A DNA stretch of 64,000 nucleotides from Rossellomorea arthrocnemi. GTDB taxonomy: Bacteria; Bacillota; Bacilli; Bacillales; Bacillaceae_B. The position numbers and the translations under genes are program-made. The notes beneath the pieces are model-generated. The model was not told where the DNA came from. It searched no databases and was given only the letters and a program-made list of their open reading frames with translations. Shown here piece after piece: positions 8,975 to 17,584 of the stretch. Position 1 is the first letter of the stretch, and each line of letters begins with the position of its first letter. Where the stretch lies: assembly GCF_904424705.1 (NCBI RefSeq), contig NZ_CAJGBF010000006.1, positions 147,155 through 211,154 on the forward strand, in the 5' to 3' direction.

Positions 8975-9074
8975 AAAATACGCAATTATGCTGGAAAATG
9001 ACGCAATAAATAAAAAAACGACGCAATTATCCAGAAAATGACGCAATTATTTGGATAATGACGCAATGAAGTAC
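8975..9074 (+). repeat. Five-unit 20-bp tandem array (AATGACGCAAT core), array 1
   Basis: Five units start at 8975, 8995, 9015, 9035 and 9055, each exactly 20 bp. The conserved core is AAAATGACGCAAT; the last 7-8 bases of each unit vary. A related array lies at 24764-24844. The interval 8813-9464 otherwise holds only a REP-like pair and no convincing gene. Confidence 0.85.
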
Positions 9075-9400
9075 AATGAAATCCTACCAAATATGATTAT
9101 AGGAGAAACATAGGTAGTATCTATGATAAGGATGGCAGTTGATGTTCAGCTGCTTACCTTTCCCTCATGTTTTTGACTATTTCTTCAACCGTCACATTCT
9201 CAGTACTTACGTTTTAGAATTTTTTAAACCGTTTTTCCAATTTATCAACCGAAATGCAATCCCCAACAAACCCAATGACATCCTGCACTCTATTACCAAA
9301 TAAAAATGCCGTCAAACGGTCCATTCCTTTTCATCAGCCTTCTTTATCAAGTCTCTCACTCACCCAAGACAACCTCCCCCACCGACCCCAAGGACAGATA

Positions 9401-9454
9401 GGGGACGATTCCGACTCTACCATTTCCCCCAAAAGTAAAGTAAGAACCATCCCC
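9401..9454. repeat. REP-like imperfect inverted pair, second copy
   Basis: GGGGACGATTCC (9401-9412) faces GAACCATCCCC (9444-9454). On the minus strand the order GGGGATGGTTC, then CTTACTTTACTTTT, parallels the copy at 4009-4086. Confidence 0.5.
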
Positions 9455-9464
9455 GATTCGCTGG

Positions 9465-10250
9465 TTATAACTTCTCTTCTGACATCAATCCCTTAACCGA
9501 GTCCAACACATAATCCGGCGTCCAAACCGTCCCCCTTAAATCCTCCTCCGTTGTGATCCCGCTCAGCACAAGGGCCGTTCTCATCCCCGCTTCAATCCCC
9601 ATCCGGATGTCCGTCTCCACTCGATCACCGATCATGACGCATTCTTCCGGCTTCAGTTGTAATAGTTTCAGTGCTGCTTTAATGGTCAAGATAGATGGCT
9701 TTCCAATCTGTACATCAATCTTTCTCCCGACCACGGCTTCCACCGCTCCGATCATCCCCGCACAGTCCGGCACATCGCCCATCTCTACTGGACAGGTTCT
9801 ATCAGGATTGGTCGCAATCATCTTTGCACCGAGCTTGATCGACTGATAGGCAAAATTCAAATGGTCATAATGAAAATCGCGGTCCCATGACAGAACAACG
9901 ATATCAACCTCGGCAGGCGCCATTCCTTCCCTGAATCCCGCAAGTGTCAGCTCATCCTTGATGGGCTGCTCACCAATCACATACAACGTCGCGTGAGGAT
10001 GATGTTCCTTTAAATAGTCAATCAGCGTAACCGTGGGATTCAAAATGTTCTCAAGGTTAGCCTGAATATTGAATCCATGCAACTTTTTCACATAGCTCTG
10101 ACGTGACTCAATGGTCTTATTGGTCAGGAACAGCACCTTTTTTCCTTCATTTAGAAGTGCATTGATCGTGGTGTCTGCTCCCTCTATCAATTGCTTACCA
10201 AGATACACGGTCCCATCCAAGTCAAAAATATACCCCTTTAGATTCTTCAT
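9465..10250 (-). CDS. HAD-IIA family sugar-phosphate-type phosphatase
   Basis: The 261-residue protein is a HAD-IIA (NagD/AraL-like) phosphatase. Motif I is FDLDGTVY (residues 7-14), motif II is LFLTNKT, followed by a C2 cap, motif III GKPS and motif IV MIGDRVETDI. The open frame reaches 10424, but that N-terminus is the translation of a terminator hairpin. The ATG at 10250 with GGAGGG is the real start. The family removes phosphate from sugar phosphates, glycerol phosphate or PLP. It lies just beyond the ABC importer/MBL operon on the same strand, so it may process the imported compound. That link is inference. Confidence 0.85.
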   Translation of the reverse strand: MKNLKGYIFDLDGTVYLGKQLIEGADTTINALLNEGKKVLFLTNKTIESRQSYVKKLHGFNIQANLENILNPTVTLIDYLKEHHPHATLYVIGEQPIKDELTLAGFREGMAPAEVDIVVLSWDRDFHYDHLNFAYQSIKLGAKMIATNPDRTCPVEMGDVPDCAGMIGAVEAVVGRKIDVQIGKPSILTIKAALKLLQLKPEECVMIGDRVETDIRMGIEAGMRTALVLSGITTEEDLRGTVWTPDYVLDSVKGLMSEEKL

Positions 10251-10361
10251 CTGTACCCTCCATTCAATAAGAAATACGTAAGCACCTTGTTCAGCCCCGA
10301 GAGCGTTCTTTGTCTTATCGATATGTCTCGATCTCAAATTCACGTTATTCTTACTTATTAC

Positions 10362-10430
10362 AATAAAAAATTCCTTGGGCATGACGATTTCTCCAATTGA
10401 ATAATTGGATGTCGCCATACCCAAGGAATC
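10362..10430 (-). terminator. Long-stem terminator of the ABC importer/MBL operon
   Basis: A hairpin of about 27 imperfect base pairs (10370-10398 with 10403-10429, loop GAAT) is followed on the minus strand by TTTTTTATTG. It begins about 30 bp after the MBL stop codon and separates that operon from the HAD-IIA gene. Confidence 0.85.
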
Positions 10431-10459
10431 TCCTCATCTCTATCCTTGTACCTCTTCAT

Positions 10460-11200
10460 TTATACTTTTTGTGTCATCAAATCTTCGCCGATGATGACCT
10501 TTGAAGTCACGAGTTTCTCCACCTCTTCTTCATATGGTTCCTGGTCGGATAAGTGGACGAGAACGATTTTCCCGATTCTTTCCACGTCATACTTTTCCAT
10601 AATTTCCACGAGACTGCTGTGGTTCCCTGCCACTCTTCGGGCAGACGTCGCTTCATGGATTAACATATCTATATGGGCATACTCACCAATCCGTGCGTTG
10701 ATTTCCGTATCCCCCGAATACACGGTGATACGGTCGTCACACCTCACTTCAAGCCCCGCAGTAGGAACAGAATGAAGGGCCTTAAAGCAGGAAAACGTCA
10801 TTCCACCTCCAGACAGCAGTTCCATATCCCGGTCGCCATCAAATGTCTCAACGTCGATTGAAAAGGCAATCGGCCACTGATGGGCTTCCATCGTCGAAAG
10901 CCATTCCTGAAGCTTCTTCTCATTGCGGTGATCACAATAAATCTTTAGAGGCTTTCTCCTGTCCTCAAGCCACATCCCCCATAGCAATGACGGCAATCCA
11001 TAAATGTGATCAATATGAAAATGGGTGAACACCACTGCATCGAGTTCCACCAGTTCCACCTGAAACTGCTTCAGCTTCCTGCATGGATTCCCACTGACAT
11101 CCACCAGCACATGATAACCATCATTCGAGAAGCAGATGGATGTATTGTCTCGTTCTGAACCGGGATACGCACTCCCCGTTCCTAAAAAATGAATGTCCAT
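10460..11200 (-). CDS. MBL-fold metallohydrolase, RNase Z/phosphodiesterase-like
   Basis: The 246-residue protein has the metallo-beta-lactamase fold of the RNase Z/PhnP group: GTGSAYPG near the N-terminus, the dinuclear metal motif THFHIDHIYG (His60, His62, Asp64, His65), YSGDTE with the bridging Asp, and a late His in VHLSD. Members hydrolyse phosphodiesters (tRNA 3' ends, cyclic phosphates). It is the fourth gene of the importer operon, 11 bp after the second permease, with AGGAGGGG. Context suggests a small imported phosphodiester rather than RNA, but the sequence alone does not decide this. Confidence 0.8.
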   Translation of the reverse strand: MDIHFLGTGSAYPGSERDNTSICFSNDGYHVLVDVSGNPCRKLKQFQVELVELDAVVFTHFHIDHIYGLPSLLWGMWLEDRRKPLKIYCDHRNEKKLQEWLSTMEAHQWPIAFSIDVETFDGDRDMELLSGGGMTFSCFKALHSVPTAGLEVRCDDRITVYSGDTEINARIGEYAHIDMLIHEATSARRVAGNHSSLVEIMEKYDVERIGKIVLVHLSDQEPYEEEVEKLVTSKVIIGEDLMTQKV

Positions 11201-11211
11201 CAGATCCCCTC

Positions 11212-12021
11212 CTATTTAATTCCTGAGTGCATGAAGCTTGATACGAACTGTTTTTGAAAAAGGAAAAAGGCAATGACTAACGGCATGATGACCATTACCG
11301 TTCCTGCGGCGACCATTCCCCACTGTGCTCCTGTTTCATAGGATTGTGCAAATAAGGCAAGCCCGACGGTCAACGGACGTGACTCCACGGAATCCGTGAT
11401 GATCAACGGCCACATGAAGTTGCTCCAATGGTGGCTCACCGATACAAGGGCAAATGCTATATAGGTCGGTTTCGCAGATGGAATGTAGACATGCCATAAG
11501 GTTTGATACCATTTACATCCGTCCATTCTTGAAGCCTCATCAAGATCGAAGGGGACCTGTTTGAACGTTTGGCGCATCAGGAAAACCCCGAATGCCGAAG
11601 CCCAATATGGCATCATAACAGCAAGCTTTGTATTGACGAGGCCAAGCTGACTGATCACCTGATAGTTCGGGAACAGCAGGATTTCAGGCTGAATCATGAG
11701 CTGCAGAAGGAACAGTATGAACAGCACATTCTTTCCTCTGAAGTTCACCCGTGCAAAGGCATAGGCGGCGAGGGTAACGGTGACCAACTGAACGATCAAT
11801 ACACCAAAGACAATGACAAACGTATTGAAATAGTATTGTAGAAAAGGTGCTGTCTCCCATGCTTTGACATAGTTTTCGAAGGTCGGATTCGAGACCCAGA
11901 ACGGAAAACCTCCATTAATCACTTGATTCCCTGGAGAGAAGGACGTGATGATCACCCAAAGCAGGGGGATAAATGAAATGATTCCTAACACTATGATGAT
12001 GGCATAGTTCAATTTTTTCAT
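11212..12021 (-). CDS. ABC importer permease, UgpE/AraQ-like
   Basis: The 269-residue inner-membrane permease belongs to the carbohydrate-uptake-1 group. It has six hydrophobic segments and the EAA loop that docks the ATPase (DEASRMDGCKWYQTLWHVYIP, about residues 160-180). The start has AGGAGGGG. It lies 15 bp after the partner permease and 11 bp before the MBL gene. No ATPase gene is present in the operon, so a shared MsmX-type ATPase probably energises it, as for several Bacillus sugar importers. Confidence 0.9.
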   Translation of the reverse strand: MKKLNYAIIIVLGIISFIPLLWVIITSFSPGNQVINGGFPFWVSNPTFENYVKAWETAPFLQYYFNTFVIVFGVLIVQLVTVTLAAYAFARVNFRGKNVLFILFLLQLMIQPEILLFPNYQVISQLGLVNTKLAVMMPYWASAFGVFLMRQTFKQVPFDLDEASRMDGCKWYQTLWHVYIPSAKPTYIAFALVSVSHHWSNFMWPLIITDSVESRPLTVGLALFAQSYETGAQWGMVAAGTVMVIMPLVIAFFLFQKQFVSSFMHSGIK

Positions 12022-12036
12022 ATACGATTCCCCTCC

Positions 12037-12927
12037 TTAATAATGGATTTTCCGATCAAGGTACAGATAGTTGAATGCGGTGATACCGAGCATGATGACA
12101 ATCAGGATCACGGTCAGCACAGCGGCTTTACCAAGGTCCCAGTTCGTGAATGCGGCTTCATAGATGTGATAGAGTAATAGATTGCTCGCATTATCCGGTC
12201 CACCTTTGGTCATTATGTACAGGTGGTCGACGTTTTTGAATGAGTTCGTAATCGCCACGATCATGACGAACAACGTCGTCGGCATCAGCAGGGGGAACGT
12301 GATATGACGGAACATCTGGAATGGCTTTGCCCCTTCCATTTCAGCCGCTTCGTAAACATCTCTCGGTAAATTCTGCAAACCTGCCAGATAAAAGATCATA
12401 AAGAAACCCGCATCTTTCCAAATAATCATGACGATCATCGCGACCATGACGGTACTTGGATCCCCCAGCCAGTTCGTATCGCCACGGCCGAACATATGGA
12501 GAAAATTATCGAGCAATCCATACTGAGGGGTGTAGATGAATAGCCAAATATTTGCTACTGCAATCAAAGGGACGATCGTCGGGTAGAAAAAGGATGTACG
12601 GAGCAAAGAGCTTCCGGCCATTTTCTTATTCAACCAGATGGCAAGATACATCGCCAGAAACAAACTAGTAGGCACAGTCCCAATCATGAAGAGGATGTTA
12701 TTCAGGATGACCTTCCTGAATATTTCATCTTCCAACACTCCTTTGTACTGTTCCAGCCCGGAAAATTGCAACCTCGTCATAGGACCGCTGTAGAAGCTTA
12801 ACTGAATCGACTTGAGCGTCGGATAAAACGTAAACAATGTTAAAAAGATGAAAGAAGGTAACAGTAACCCGTAGGCGAACAGATTATTCCTTGCCCCGGA
12901 ACTGAGTTTTCTTTGCTTTGTTGTCAT
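12037..12927 (-). CDS. ABC importer permease, UgpA-like
   Basis: The 296-residue protein has six membrane segments and the EAA motif (YEAAEMEGAKPFQMFRHITFP, about residues 193-213) of carbohydrate ABC permeases. It pairs with the UgpE-like permease downstream. N-terminal residues 1-17 are basic and cytoplasmic. The order binding protein, UgpA-like, UgpE-like is the standard one for this importer class. The 88-bp gap from the binding-protein gene holds no terminator that I can see. Confidence 0.9.
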   Translation of the reverse strand: MTTKQRKLSSGARNNLFAYGLLLPSFIFLTLFTFYPTLKSIQLSFYSGPMTRLQFSGLEQYKGVLEDEIFRKVILNNILFMIGTVPTSLFLAMYLAIWLNKKMAGSSLLRTSFFYPTIVPLIAVANIWLFIYTPQYGLLDNFLHMFGRGDTNWLGDPSTVMVAMIVMIIWKDAGFFMIFYLAGLQNLPRDVYEAAEMEGAKPFQMFRHITFPLLMPTTLFVMIVAITNSFKNVDHLYIMTKGGPDNASNLLLYHIYEAAFTNWDLGKAAVLTVILIVIMLGITAFNYLYLDRKIHY

Positions 12928-13015
12928 TTATCAGTCCCACCTTTCTTGTAGTAAGAGCCCAAGGTCAGCACAATGCCCACTTGAGCTCCACTCCATTCAA
13001 CCCTTCGCCACCATC

Positions 13016-14290
13016 TTATTCCTGAAACGGTTCCAACACTTTTTCGGCTTTCTTCTGTGCGTTGTCCAGCCCTTCATCAACCTGGCTCTGCCCCGTTAAA
13101 ATTGATTGAATATGATCATTGAAGATTTTCTGTACCTCTCCGTTTTGATAGGTTGCAAGTTCACTTTCGGCATATTCCAACTGTTCCCGGGCAACCAGTG
13201 CAGGAGGGAACTCCTCTACATACTTCTTCAATAAGTCCGTCTCATAAGCAGATTCACTGGTGGCTACATATCCAGTATCGATGGACCACTGAGCTACACG
13301 TTCCGGTTCTGTAAGGAACTTCATGAACTTAATGGCCGCTTCCTTGTTTGCTTTTGGCAGATCTTTGAACAAGTAGATATTACCTCCTCCGGTAGGAGAA
13401 CCATATTGATTATTCGCCGGAAGGAACGATACACCGAAATCGAAGTCCGCATTGTTCTTCACATTCGTCAGGTTCCCTGTCGTATGGTACATCATCGCCG
13501 TTTTCCCACTCAGGAAGTCAGAAGGAACCGTCGCCCATTCGATGACACCTTCCGGCATGATTTTATGTTCCTTTCCAAGGGATAGCCAAAATTCCATGGC
13601 TTCTTTTGAGTATGGTGCATTAAAATGTACTTCTTTTCCATCTTCAGACATAATGTTTTCTCCTGTCTGAAGCGCTAAAGCCTGGAACATCCAGTACTGG
13701 TAGCCGGTACTCGGAATTTCAAGCCCCCACTGATCCTTACCGCCATTTTTCGTCAGCTTCTTCCCGTATTCCACCAGCTGATCCCAGTTTTCAGGTGGAG
13801 CTTCCGGATCCAGTCCAGCCTCTTTGAACGCGTCCTTGTTGTAGTAAAGGACGATGGTACTGCGTTGGAACGGCAAGCTGTACACTTTATCGCCTATCGA
13901 AGAGTTCGCCATGAATCCATCATAGAAATCATCCAAATACGTTTGATCAAACAATGGCGTCAATTCCTCAATCAGGTCATTCTCAAGTAATGTAAACAGG
14001 TCGATGGAGAATAAGACAGCAAGTTCAGGTGAATTTCCTCCCTGTGCAGATGCCATTACCTGTGTCATCGTTTCAGCATAACTGCCACCGTATTTCGCAT
14101 TCACCTTGATGTCAGGATTCTCTTTCTCGAAATCTGCCACAAACCCATCCACGATCTTCGCTACATCCCCGCCAACCGCAACCGGAAACCAGAAGTCAAT
14201 CTCAGTCTTTTCTTCCACTCCTGCTTTACTGCCACATGCGGACAGTAGTACCATCAACACTAAAACGAATGATAAAAGCCTGATCTTCAT
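13016..14290 (-). CDS. ABC importer solute-binding lipoprotein, UgpB-like
   Basis: The 424-residue precursor has a lipoprotein signal peptide with lipobox LLSAC, so Cys19 would be lipidated and the mature protein tethered outside the membrane. The family-1 solute-binding pattern (EKTEIDFWFPVA, GSYAETMTQVMAS, LPFQRSTIVLYYNKDAFKEAG) is closest in style to UgpB, the sn-glycerol-3-phosphate/glycerophosphodiester receptor. It is the first gene of the importer operon. Substrate is inferred, not shown: a phosphorylated glycerol compound fits the downstream MBL and HAD hydrolases, but maltose- or other sugar-type ligands remain possible. Confidence 0.88.
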   Translation of the reverse strand: MKIRLLSFVLVLMVLLSACGSKAGVEEKTEIDFWFPVAVGGDVAKIVDGFVADFEKENPDIKVNAKYGGSYAETMTQVMASAQGGNSPELAVLFSIDLFTLLENDLIEELTPLFDQTYLDDFYDGFMANSSIGDKVYSLPFQRSTIVLYYNKDAFKEAGLDPEAPPENWDQLVEYGKKLTKNGGKDQWGLEIPSTGYQYWMFQALALQTGENIMSEDGKEVHFNAPYSKEAMEFWLSLGKEHKIMPEGVIEWATVPSDFLSGKTAMMYHTTGNLTNVKNNADFDFGVSFLPANNQYGSPTGGGNIYLFKDLPKANKEAAIKFMKFLTEPERVAQWSIDTGYVATSESAYETDLLKKYVEEFPPALVAREQLEYAESELATYQNGEVQKIFNDHIQSILTGQSQVDEGLDNAQKKAEKVLEPFQE

Positions 14291-14506
14291 GTCATTTCCT
14301 CCCCTTTTTTTTCATAAAAAAACCCATGAACAATAAACTGCAGCACAAAAATGTGGCATGCATTTTATTGGTCACAGGGATTCTCCGCATCTCTACCCTT
14401 AGACTATAACCTGTCTAATATATATGTCTGATTATTCACAATAATACAACATTAACTGAAAGTTGGCAATGAAATTCTTGGTATGGACGAATCTTTTACA
14501 AAATAA

Positions 14507-14545
14507 AAAGGGGTAAGTGATCTTGAGCAAGATCACTTACCACCC
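14507..14545 (-). terminator. Terminator of the mgtC gene
   Basis: A perfect 14-bp stem (14512-14525 with 14528-14541, 2-base spacer) is followed on the minus strand by CCTTTTTATTTTG. It lies 10 bp after the mgtC stop. Confidence 0.9.
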
Positions 14546-14550
14546 TTCAT

Positions 14551-15066
14551 TTAATCCTCTTTCTCCTCATTTTTCTTCCGAAGCTTCGGCAGGCTCATGC
14601 CTTTGATCTCCCGTTCTTCGAAGAAGTTCCCGATCCTCGTCATGATGAAAGTGACGATGGTCGCGAAGATGACAATAGAATAAAACCCTGCTCCAATGCC
14701 GATTCCGATTCCCCCCACATAGAAGATCATCGCAGCGGAAGTGAGCCCTTTCACCCGCAGTCCGTCTTTCAGGATCACGCCTGCACCCAAGAACCCGAGC
14801 CCCGATACGATCTGGGCAGCGAGACGGAGGGGATCCATCATTTTCCCGCTATCCGGTTGACTGAGCATATCGGCACCTTCGATCGAGACGATGGTGATCA
14901 ACGTACACGCCACCGATACGTACGTATAGGTTTTTAATCCGGCCGGCTTATTTTTTGATGACCGGTCCCATCCAATGATGAACCCCAGCACCGCACTCAC
15001 CACAATCCGGAAATAAATATCATGCTGCCAGAAAAAGTCCGTTAAGCCATTTATGTAATGCGTCAT
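14551..15066 (-). CDS. MgtC/SapB-family membrane protein
   Basis: The 171-residue protein starts at the ATG at 15066 behind AAGGAGGATGG; the longer frame to 15132 lacks such a site. It has about five membrane segments with the MgtC core: GWDRSSKNKPAGLKTYTYVS, GLGFLGAGVILK and VKGLTSAAMIF. The conserved Asp after GW is present. MgtC proteins are linked to growth at low Mg2+ and to modulation of F-type ATPase in pathogens; in Bacillus the role is unsettled. The leader carries AAGGGAC (15089-15095) complementary to GTCCCTT (15151-15157), followed by T residues, a possible attenuator. Confidence 0.88.
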   Translation of the reverse strand: MTHYINGLTDFFWQHDIYFRIVVSAVLGFIIGWDRSSKNKPAGLKTYTYVSVACTLITIVSIEGADMLSQPDSGKMMDPLRLAAQIVSGLGFLGAGVILKDGLRVKGLTSAAMIFYVGGIGIGIGAGFYSIVIFATIVTFIMTRIGNFFEEREIKGMSLPKLRKKNEEKED

Positions 15067-15280
15067 GCTGCCATCCTCCTTAAACAAAAAGGGACCCCTA
15101 CCAAAACGAATCTGCCTATTATGAAAAATCATGCCGTTCGCTTTGTAAGTGTCCCTTCTATACCTTCTACCCGGATTCGTTCGTGAAAATATTCATTTTA
15201 TCGTACACCAACTATTTCTTGATTTCAACGTTATAGTTAAGGCAATTTAAAATGTAGATGGCGGTCCACTTAAAATAAAA

Positions 15281-15335
15281 GGCTGTTTTCGCAAACCTTG
15301 TTGCTTTTTAATGAGTGAGTGCTAGTTGGCTTAAG
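15281..15335. repeat. Fragment of MITE-like family A/B (left end)
   Basis: GGCTGTTTTCGCAAACC then TTGTTGCTTTTT match the left terminal inverted repeat of the elements at 28393, 42078 and 43868. Only the end remains. Confidence 0.65.
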
Positions 15336-15642
15336 ATGATATCCCTTTCCCACCCATCGCTTCCAAGGTACTGACTCTCTCCATTCCAGCAATGATTGGT
15401 TTTGCACGTCTTATTAATGTTTGTGTCGTTTCAAGAGTTAGTGATGCCTGGTGGGCATTTTCATTCCTCCACACTTCATAAACATAAACAGCATTTGGCT
15501 CGCTCTCGGAAATATTCACTAAATAAATCTCACATTCATCCAGATTCTTCATTGAATCTGCCGCTTCCAGCAAAAGATCCACCATTGTATCCCGTTCGCC
15601 TTCTTGTATAATAAACTTCCCAAACAAGCTGAATTTGCTCAT
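15331..15642 (-). CDS. ABM-domain (antibiotic biosynthesis monooxygenase-like) protein
   Basis: The 103-residue protein is a single dimeric ferredoxin-like ABM domain: an N-terminal FGKFIIQEGERDTMVDLLLEA strand-helix, then CEIYLVNISESEPNAVYVYEVWRNENAHQASL. The W-x-N/D-x-x-A-H signature (WRNENAHQAS, about residues 58-67) is typical of YgiN/quinol-monooxygenase-like proteins. Many members act on quinols or small aromatics, others degrade haem; the substrate is not readable from sequence. It is a single-gene unit and its stop lies within the repeat fragment at 15281-15335. Confidence 0.8.
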   Translation of the reverse strand: MSKFSLFGKFIIQEGERDTMVDLLLEAADSMKNLDECEIYLVNISESEPNAVYVYEVWRNENAHQASLTLETTQTLIRRAKPIIAGMERVSTLEAMGGKGISS

Positions 15643-15866
15643 ATCGTCCCCCTTAATTTTGTCATCTGATAATGATTTCTACACCTCTTTACTATTCTCC
15701 TATTAGTTTGAAAAACTACATCCTTTCCTATTCTTATAGATAGAAGTGTCCGTGCGCAATTTAATCCCTTGTTCGAAAAATGAAGGTCGAAGGAACCGTC
15801 CACTCCCCTCTCTCCTCAAACCAGCCAGCCAATCGATAAGCAAGCTGATTACATCATTGTACTCAA

Positions 15867-16346
15867 TCAATCCCCCAATATCGGCAACACTGTAGAATCC
15901 TTAATCTCCCTCAACGCCAAGCTCGTCTGAATCTTCGTAATCCCCATCTCATTCAGCCTTCTGATAAAGAGTTCCAGTCCCTTTCGATCCTTGCAGGCGA
16001 CTTTCAGGAGATAGTCATATTCCCCGGTCAAACAATGACATTCCAGGACTTCTTCCATGGATTCCAGTGTCTCCTCCACTGCTTTCAACTTTTCTGTCTG
16101 ATGTTCATTCGTGCTCATGAACACAAAGCATAGCAGGTCAAATCCCAGTTTTTCATGATTTAGAATGGCTACCTGCTTCTTGATGTAGCCTTCGGTTTCC
16201 AGCCGCTTAATTCGTGCGTGGACGGCCGGTGCCGATAAATTGACCCGCTTTGATAGTTCAAGATTGCTTAGTTGTCCGTCCTTTTGCAGCAAATCCAATA
16301 GCTTGAGATCCATTTGGTCCAGCACCCTGCTTACAATCGATTCCAT
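15867..16346 (-). CDS. Lrp/AsnC-family transcriptional regulator
   Basis: The 159-residue protein has an N-terminal winged helix-turn-helix (LDLLQKDGQLSNLELSKRVN, then SAPAVHARIKRLETEGYI) and a C-terminal RAM ligand-binding domain (CHCLTGEYDYLLKVACKDRKGL). Length matches Lrp/AsnC regulators, which form octamers and respond to amino acids. It is divergent from the EamA exporter gene at 16558 with a 211-bp gap. This arrangement suggests that it controls export of an amino acid or related metabolite. Confidence 0.92.
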   Translation of the reverse strand: MESIVSRVLDQMDLKLLDLLQKDGQLSNLELSKRVNLSAPAVHARIKRLETEGYIKKQVAILNHEKLGFDLLCFVFMSTNEHQTEKLKAVEETLESMEEVLECHCLTGEYDYLLKVACKDRKGLELFIRRLNEMGITKIQTSLALREIKDSTVLPILGD

Positions 16347-16557
16347 GATTCATCCACCCTTTTCAATTGTTCCAAAATCCAGCAATAAAACGATGTATAA
16401 ATGAATTTTTATAACCTAACATTCTATCATACTTTTAATTATTTCGAATTAACCTCATTATACAATATGTTCTTTTGAAATTCTTAGAAAATGTTAAAAT
16501 TATTCTTATAGTAAATGTCATTGTGCACAGTGGCTCTTCGAAAAGGGGCTAAATGAC

Positions 16558-17484
16558 GTGAAATATTATTATCTATTGTTACTGACCAGTCTTCTCTGGG
16601 GAGGCAATTTCATTGTGGGGAAAACCCTTGTGGAACATGCATCCCCGGGAACGTTGACGATATTGAGGTGGGCCATCGCCATCGTCTGCCTGTTCCCGAT
16701 TGTCTGGGGGAAAGAAAAAAAGCTCGTTCCACCCATACGATCGGTTCTCCCATTATGCTTAATGGGACTGACTGGGGTGGCCCTCTTTCAGGCACTCCAA
16801 TTCATGGCATTGGAAGAAACCTCTGCCACTAATGTTGGACTGATTTCCACGTTAAATATGTTTTCCATTGCCGGAATCTCTTTTATTTTTCTAAAGGAAA
16901 AGATGAACGCATTTCAACTTCTTTCTATGTTTTTATCCCTTTTTGGCGTGTTGCTCGTCCTATCAAAAGGAAACGTAGAGATGATCTATTCCCTGCAATT
17001 TAATAAAGGGGATCTGTATATGCTGGCTGCGGTTGTGATGTGGGGTTTCTATTCCGTTTGCAGTAAGTGGGCGATGAAAACCGTCACACCGATGATGTCT
17101 ATTTTATATTCAGGGATTTTCGGCCTTCTCATCCTGCTTCCTTTTAATCTTCATGATTTCAAGGTGTCCAATGTGGATGCATCTTTCGTGCAGTCCATCT
17201 TATATACAGGCGTGATCTCCACTGTTGTCTGCATGGTACTGTGGAATGTCGGAGTGAATAAATTGGGACCGAGTGCGTCAGGATTGTTCTTGAACTTCAA
17301 TCCCGTATTCACTGCCTTATTGGCCTTCGCCTTCCTTGGAGAAAAAATGAATGGGCTTCAAGCTATCGGAAGTTTGATTGTACTAGCAGGGTGTGTCTTG
17401 TTTTCTTTATTCAAGACCAAGTCCCTCATCTTCAAAAAAATCCCTTCAAAGATGTTATCAAGTGAATCTGTAAAAACGTCATGA
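16558..17484 (+). CDS. EamA-family (DMT) exporter
   Basis: The 308-residue inner-membrane protein has ten hydrophobic segments and two EamA repeats; the first ends near residue 135 (FIFLKEKMNAFQLLSMFLSLFGVLLVLSKG) and the second mirrors it (FAFLGEKMNGLQAIGSLIVLAGCVL). It starts at GTG after AAGGGG. DMT proteins of this type export amino acids or small metabolites. The divergent Lrp-type regulator supports that reading. The tail after the last helix is basic (KTKSLIFKKIPSK), as for a cytoplasmic end. Confidence 0.9.
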   Translation: MKYYYLLLLTSLLWGGNFIVGKTLVEHASPGTLTILRWAIAIVCLFPIVWGKEKKLVPPIRSVLPLCLMGLTGVALFQALQFMALEETSATNVGLISTLNMFSIAGISFIFLKEKMNAFQLLSMFLSLFGVLLVLSKGNVEMIYSLQFNKGDLYMLAAVVMWGFYSVCSKWAMKTVTPMMSILYSGIFGLLILLPFNLHDFKVSNVDASFVQSILYTGVISTVVCMVLWNVGVNKLGPSASGLFLNFNPVFTALLAFAFLGEKMNGLQAIGSLIVLAGCVLFSLFKTKSLIFKKIPSKMLSSESVKTS

Positions 17485-17485
17485 A

Positions 17486-17522
17486 AAGGAGCAGTGCCAA
17501 TTAATTGGGCACTGCTTCTTTT
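17486..17522 (+). terminator. Terminator of the EamA exporter gene
   Basis: A stem AAGGAGCAGTGCC facing GGGCACTGCTTCTTTT with a 7-base loop begins right after the stop codon and ends in a T-rich run. Confidence 0.88.
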
Positions 17523-17584
17523 CATACCGAATAATAGTCTCCCTTTATGAAGCAGTGCACATAGGGTCGTCGATCAGGGGTGAA

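Noticed and set aside
8813..9001. 62-codon plus-strand frame after the small membrane protein
   Set aside because: No ribosome binding site, low-complexity basic composition, and it runs into the tandem array.
8975..9074. Array 1 as a CRISPR array
   Set aside because: Repeat cores of 11-13 bp with 7-9 bp fillers and a 20-bp period are far too short, and no cas gene is present.
9254..9496. 80-codon plus-strand frame
   Set aside because: It covers a REP-like pair and overlaps the end of the HAD-IIA gene; composition is Ser/Pro-rich and not gene-like.
15067..15250. M-box or other known Mg2+ riboswitch before mgtC
   Set aside because: The conserved M-box blocks are not present; only a simple pairing is seen.
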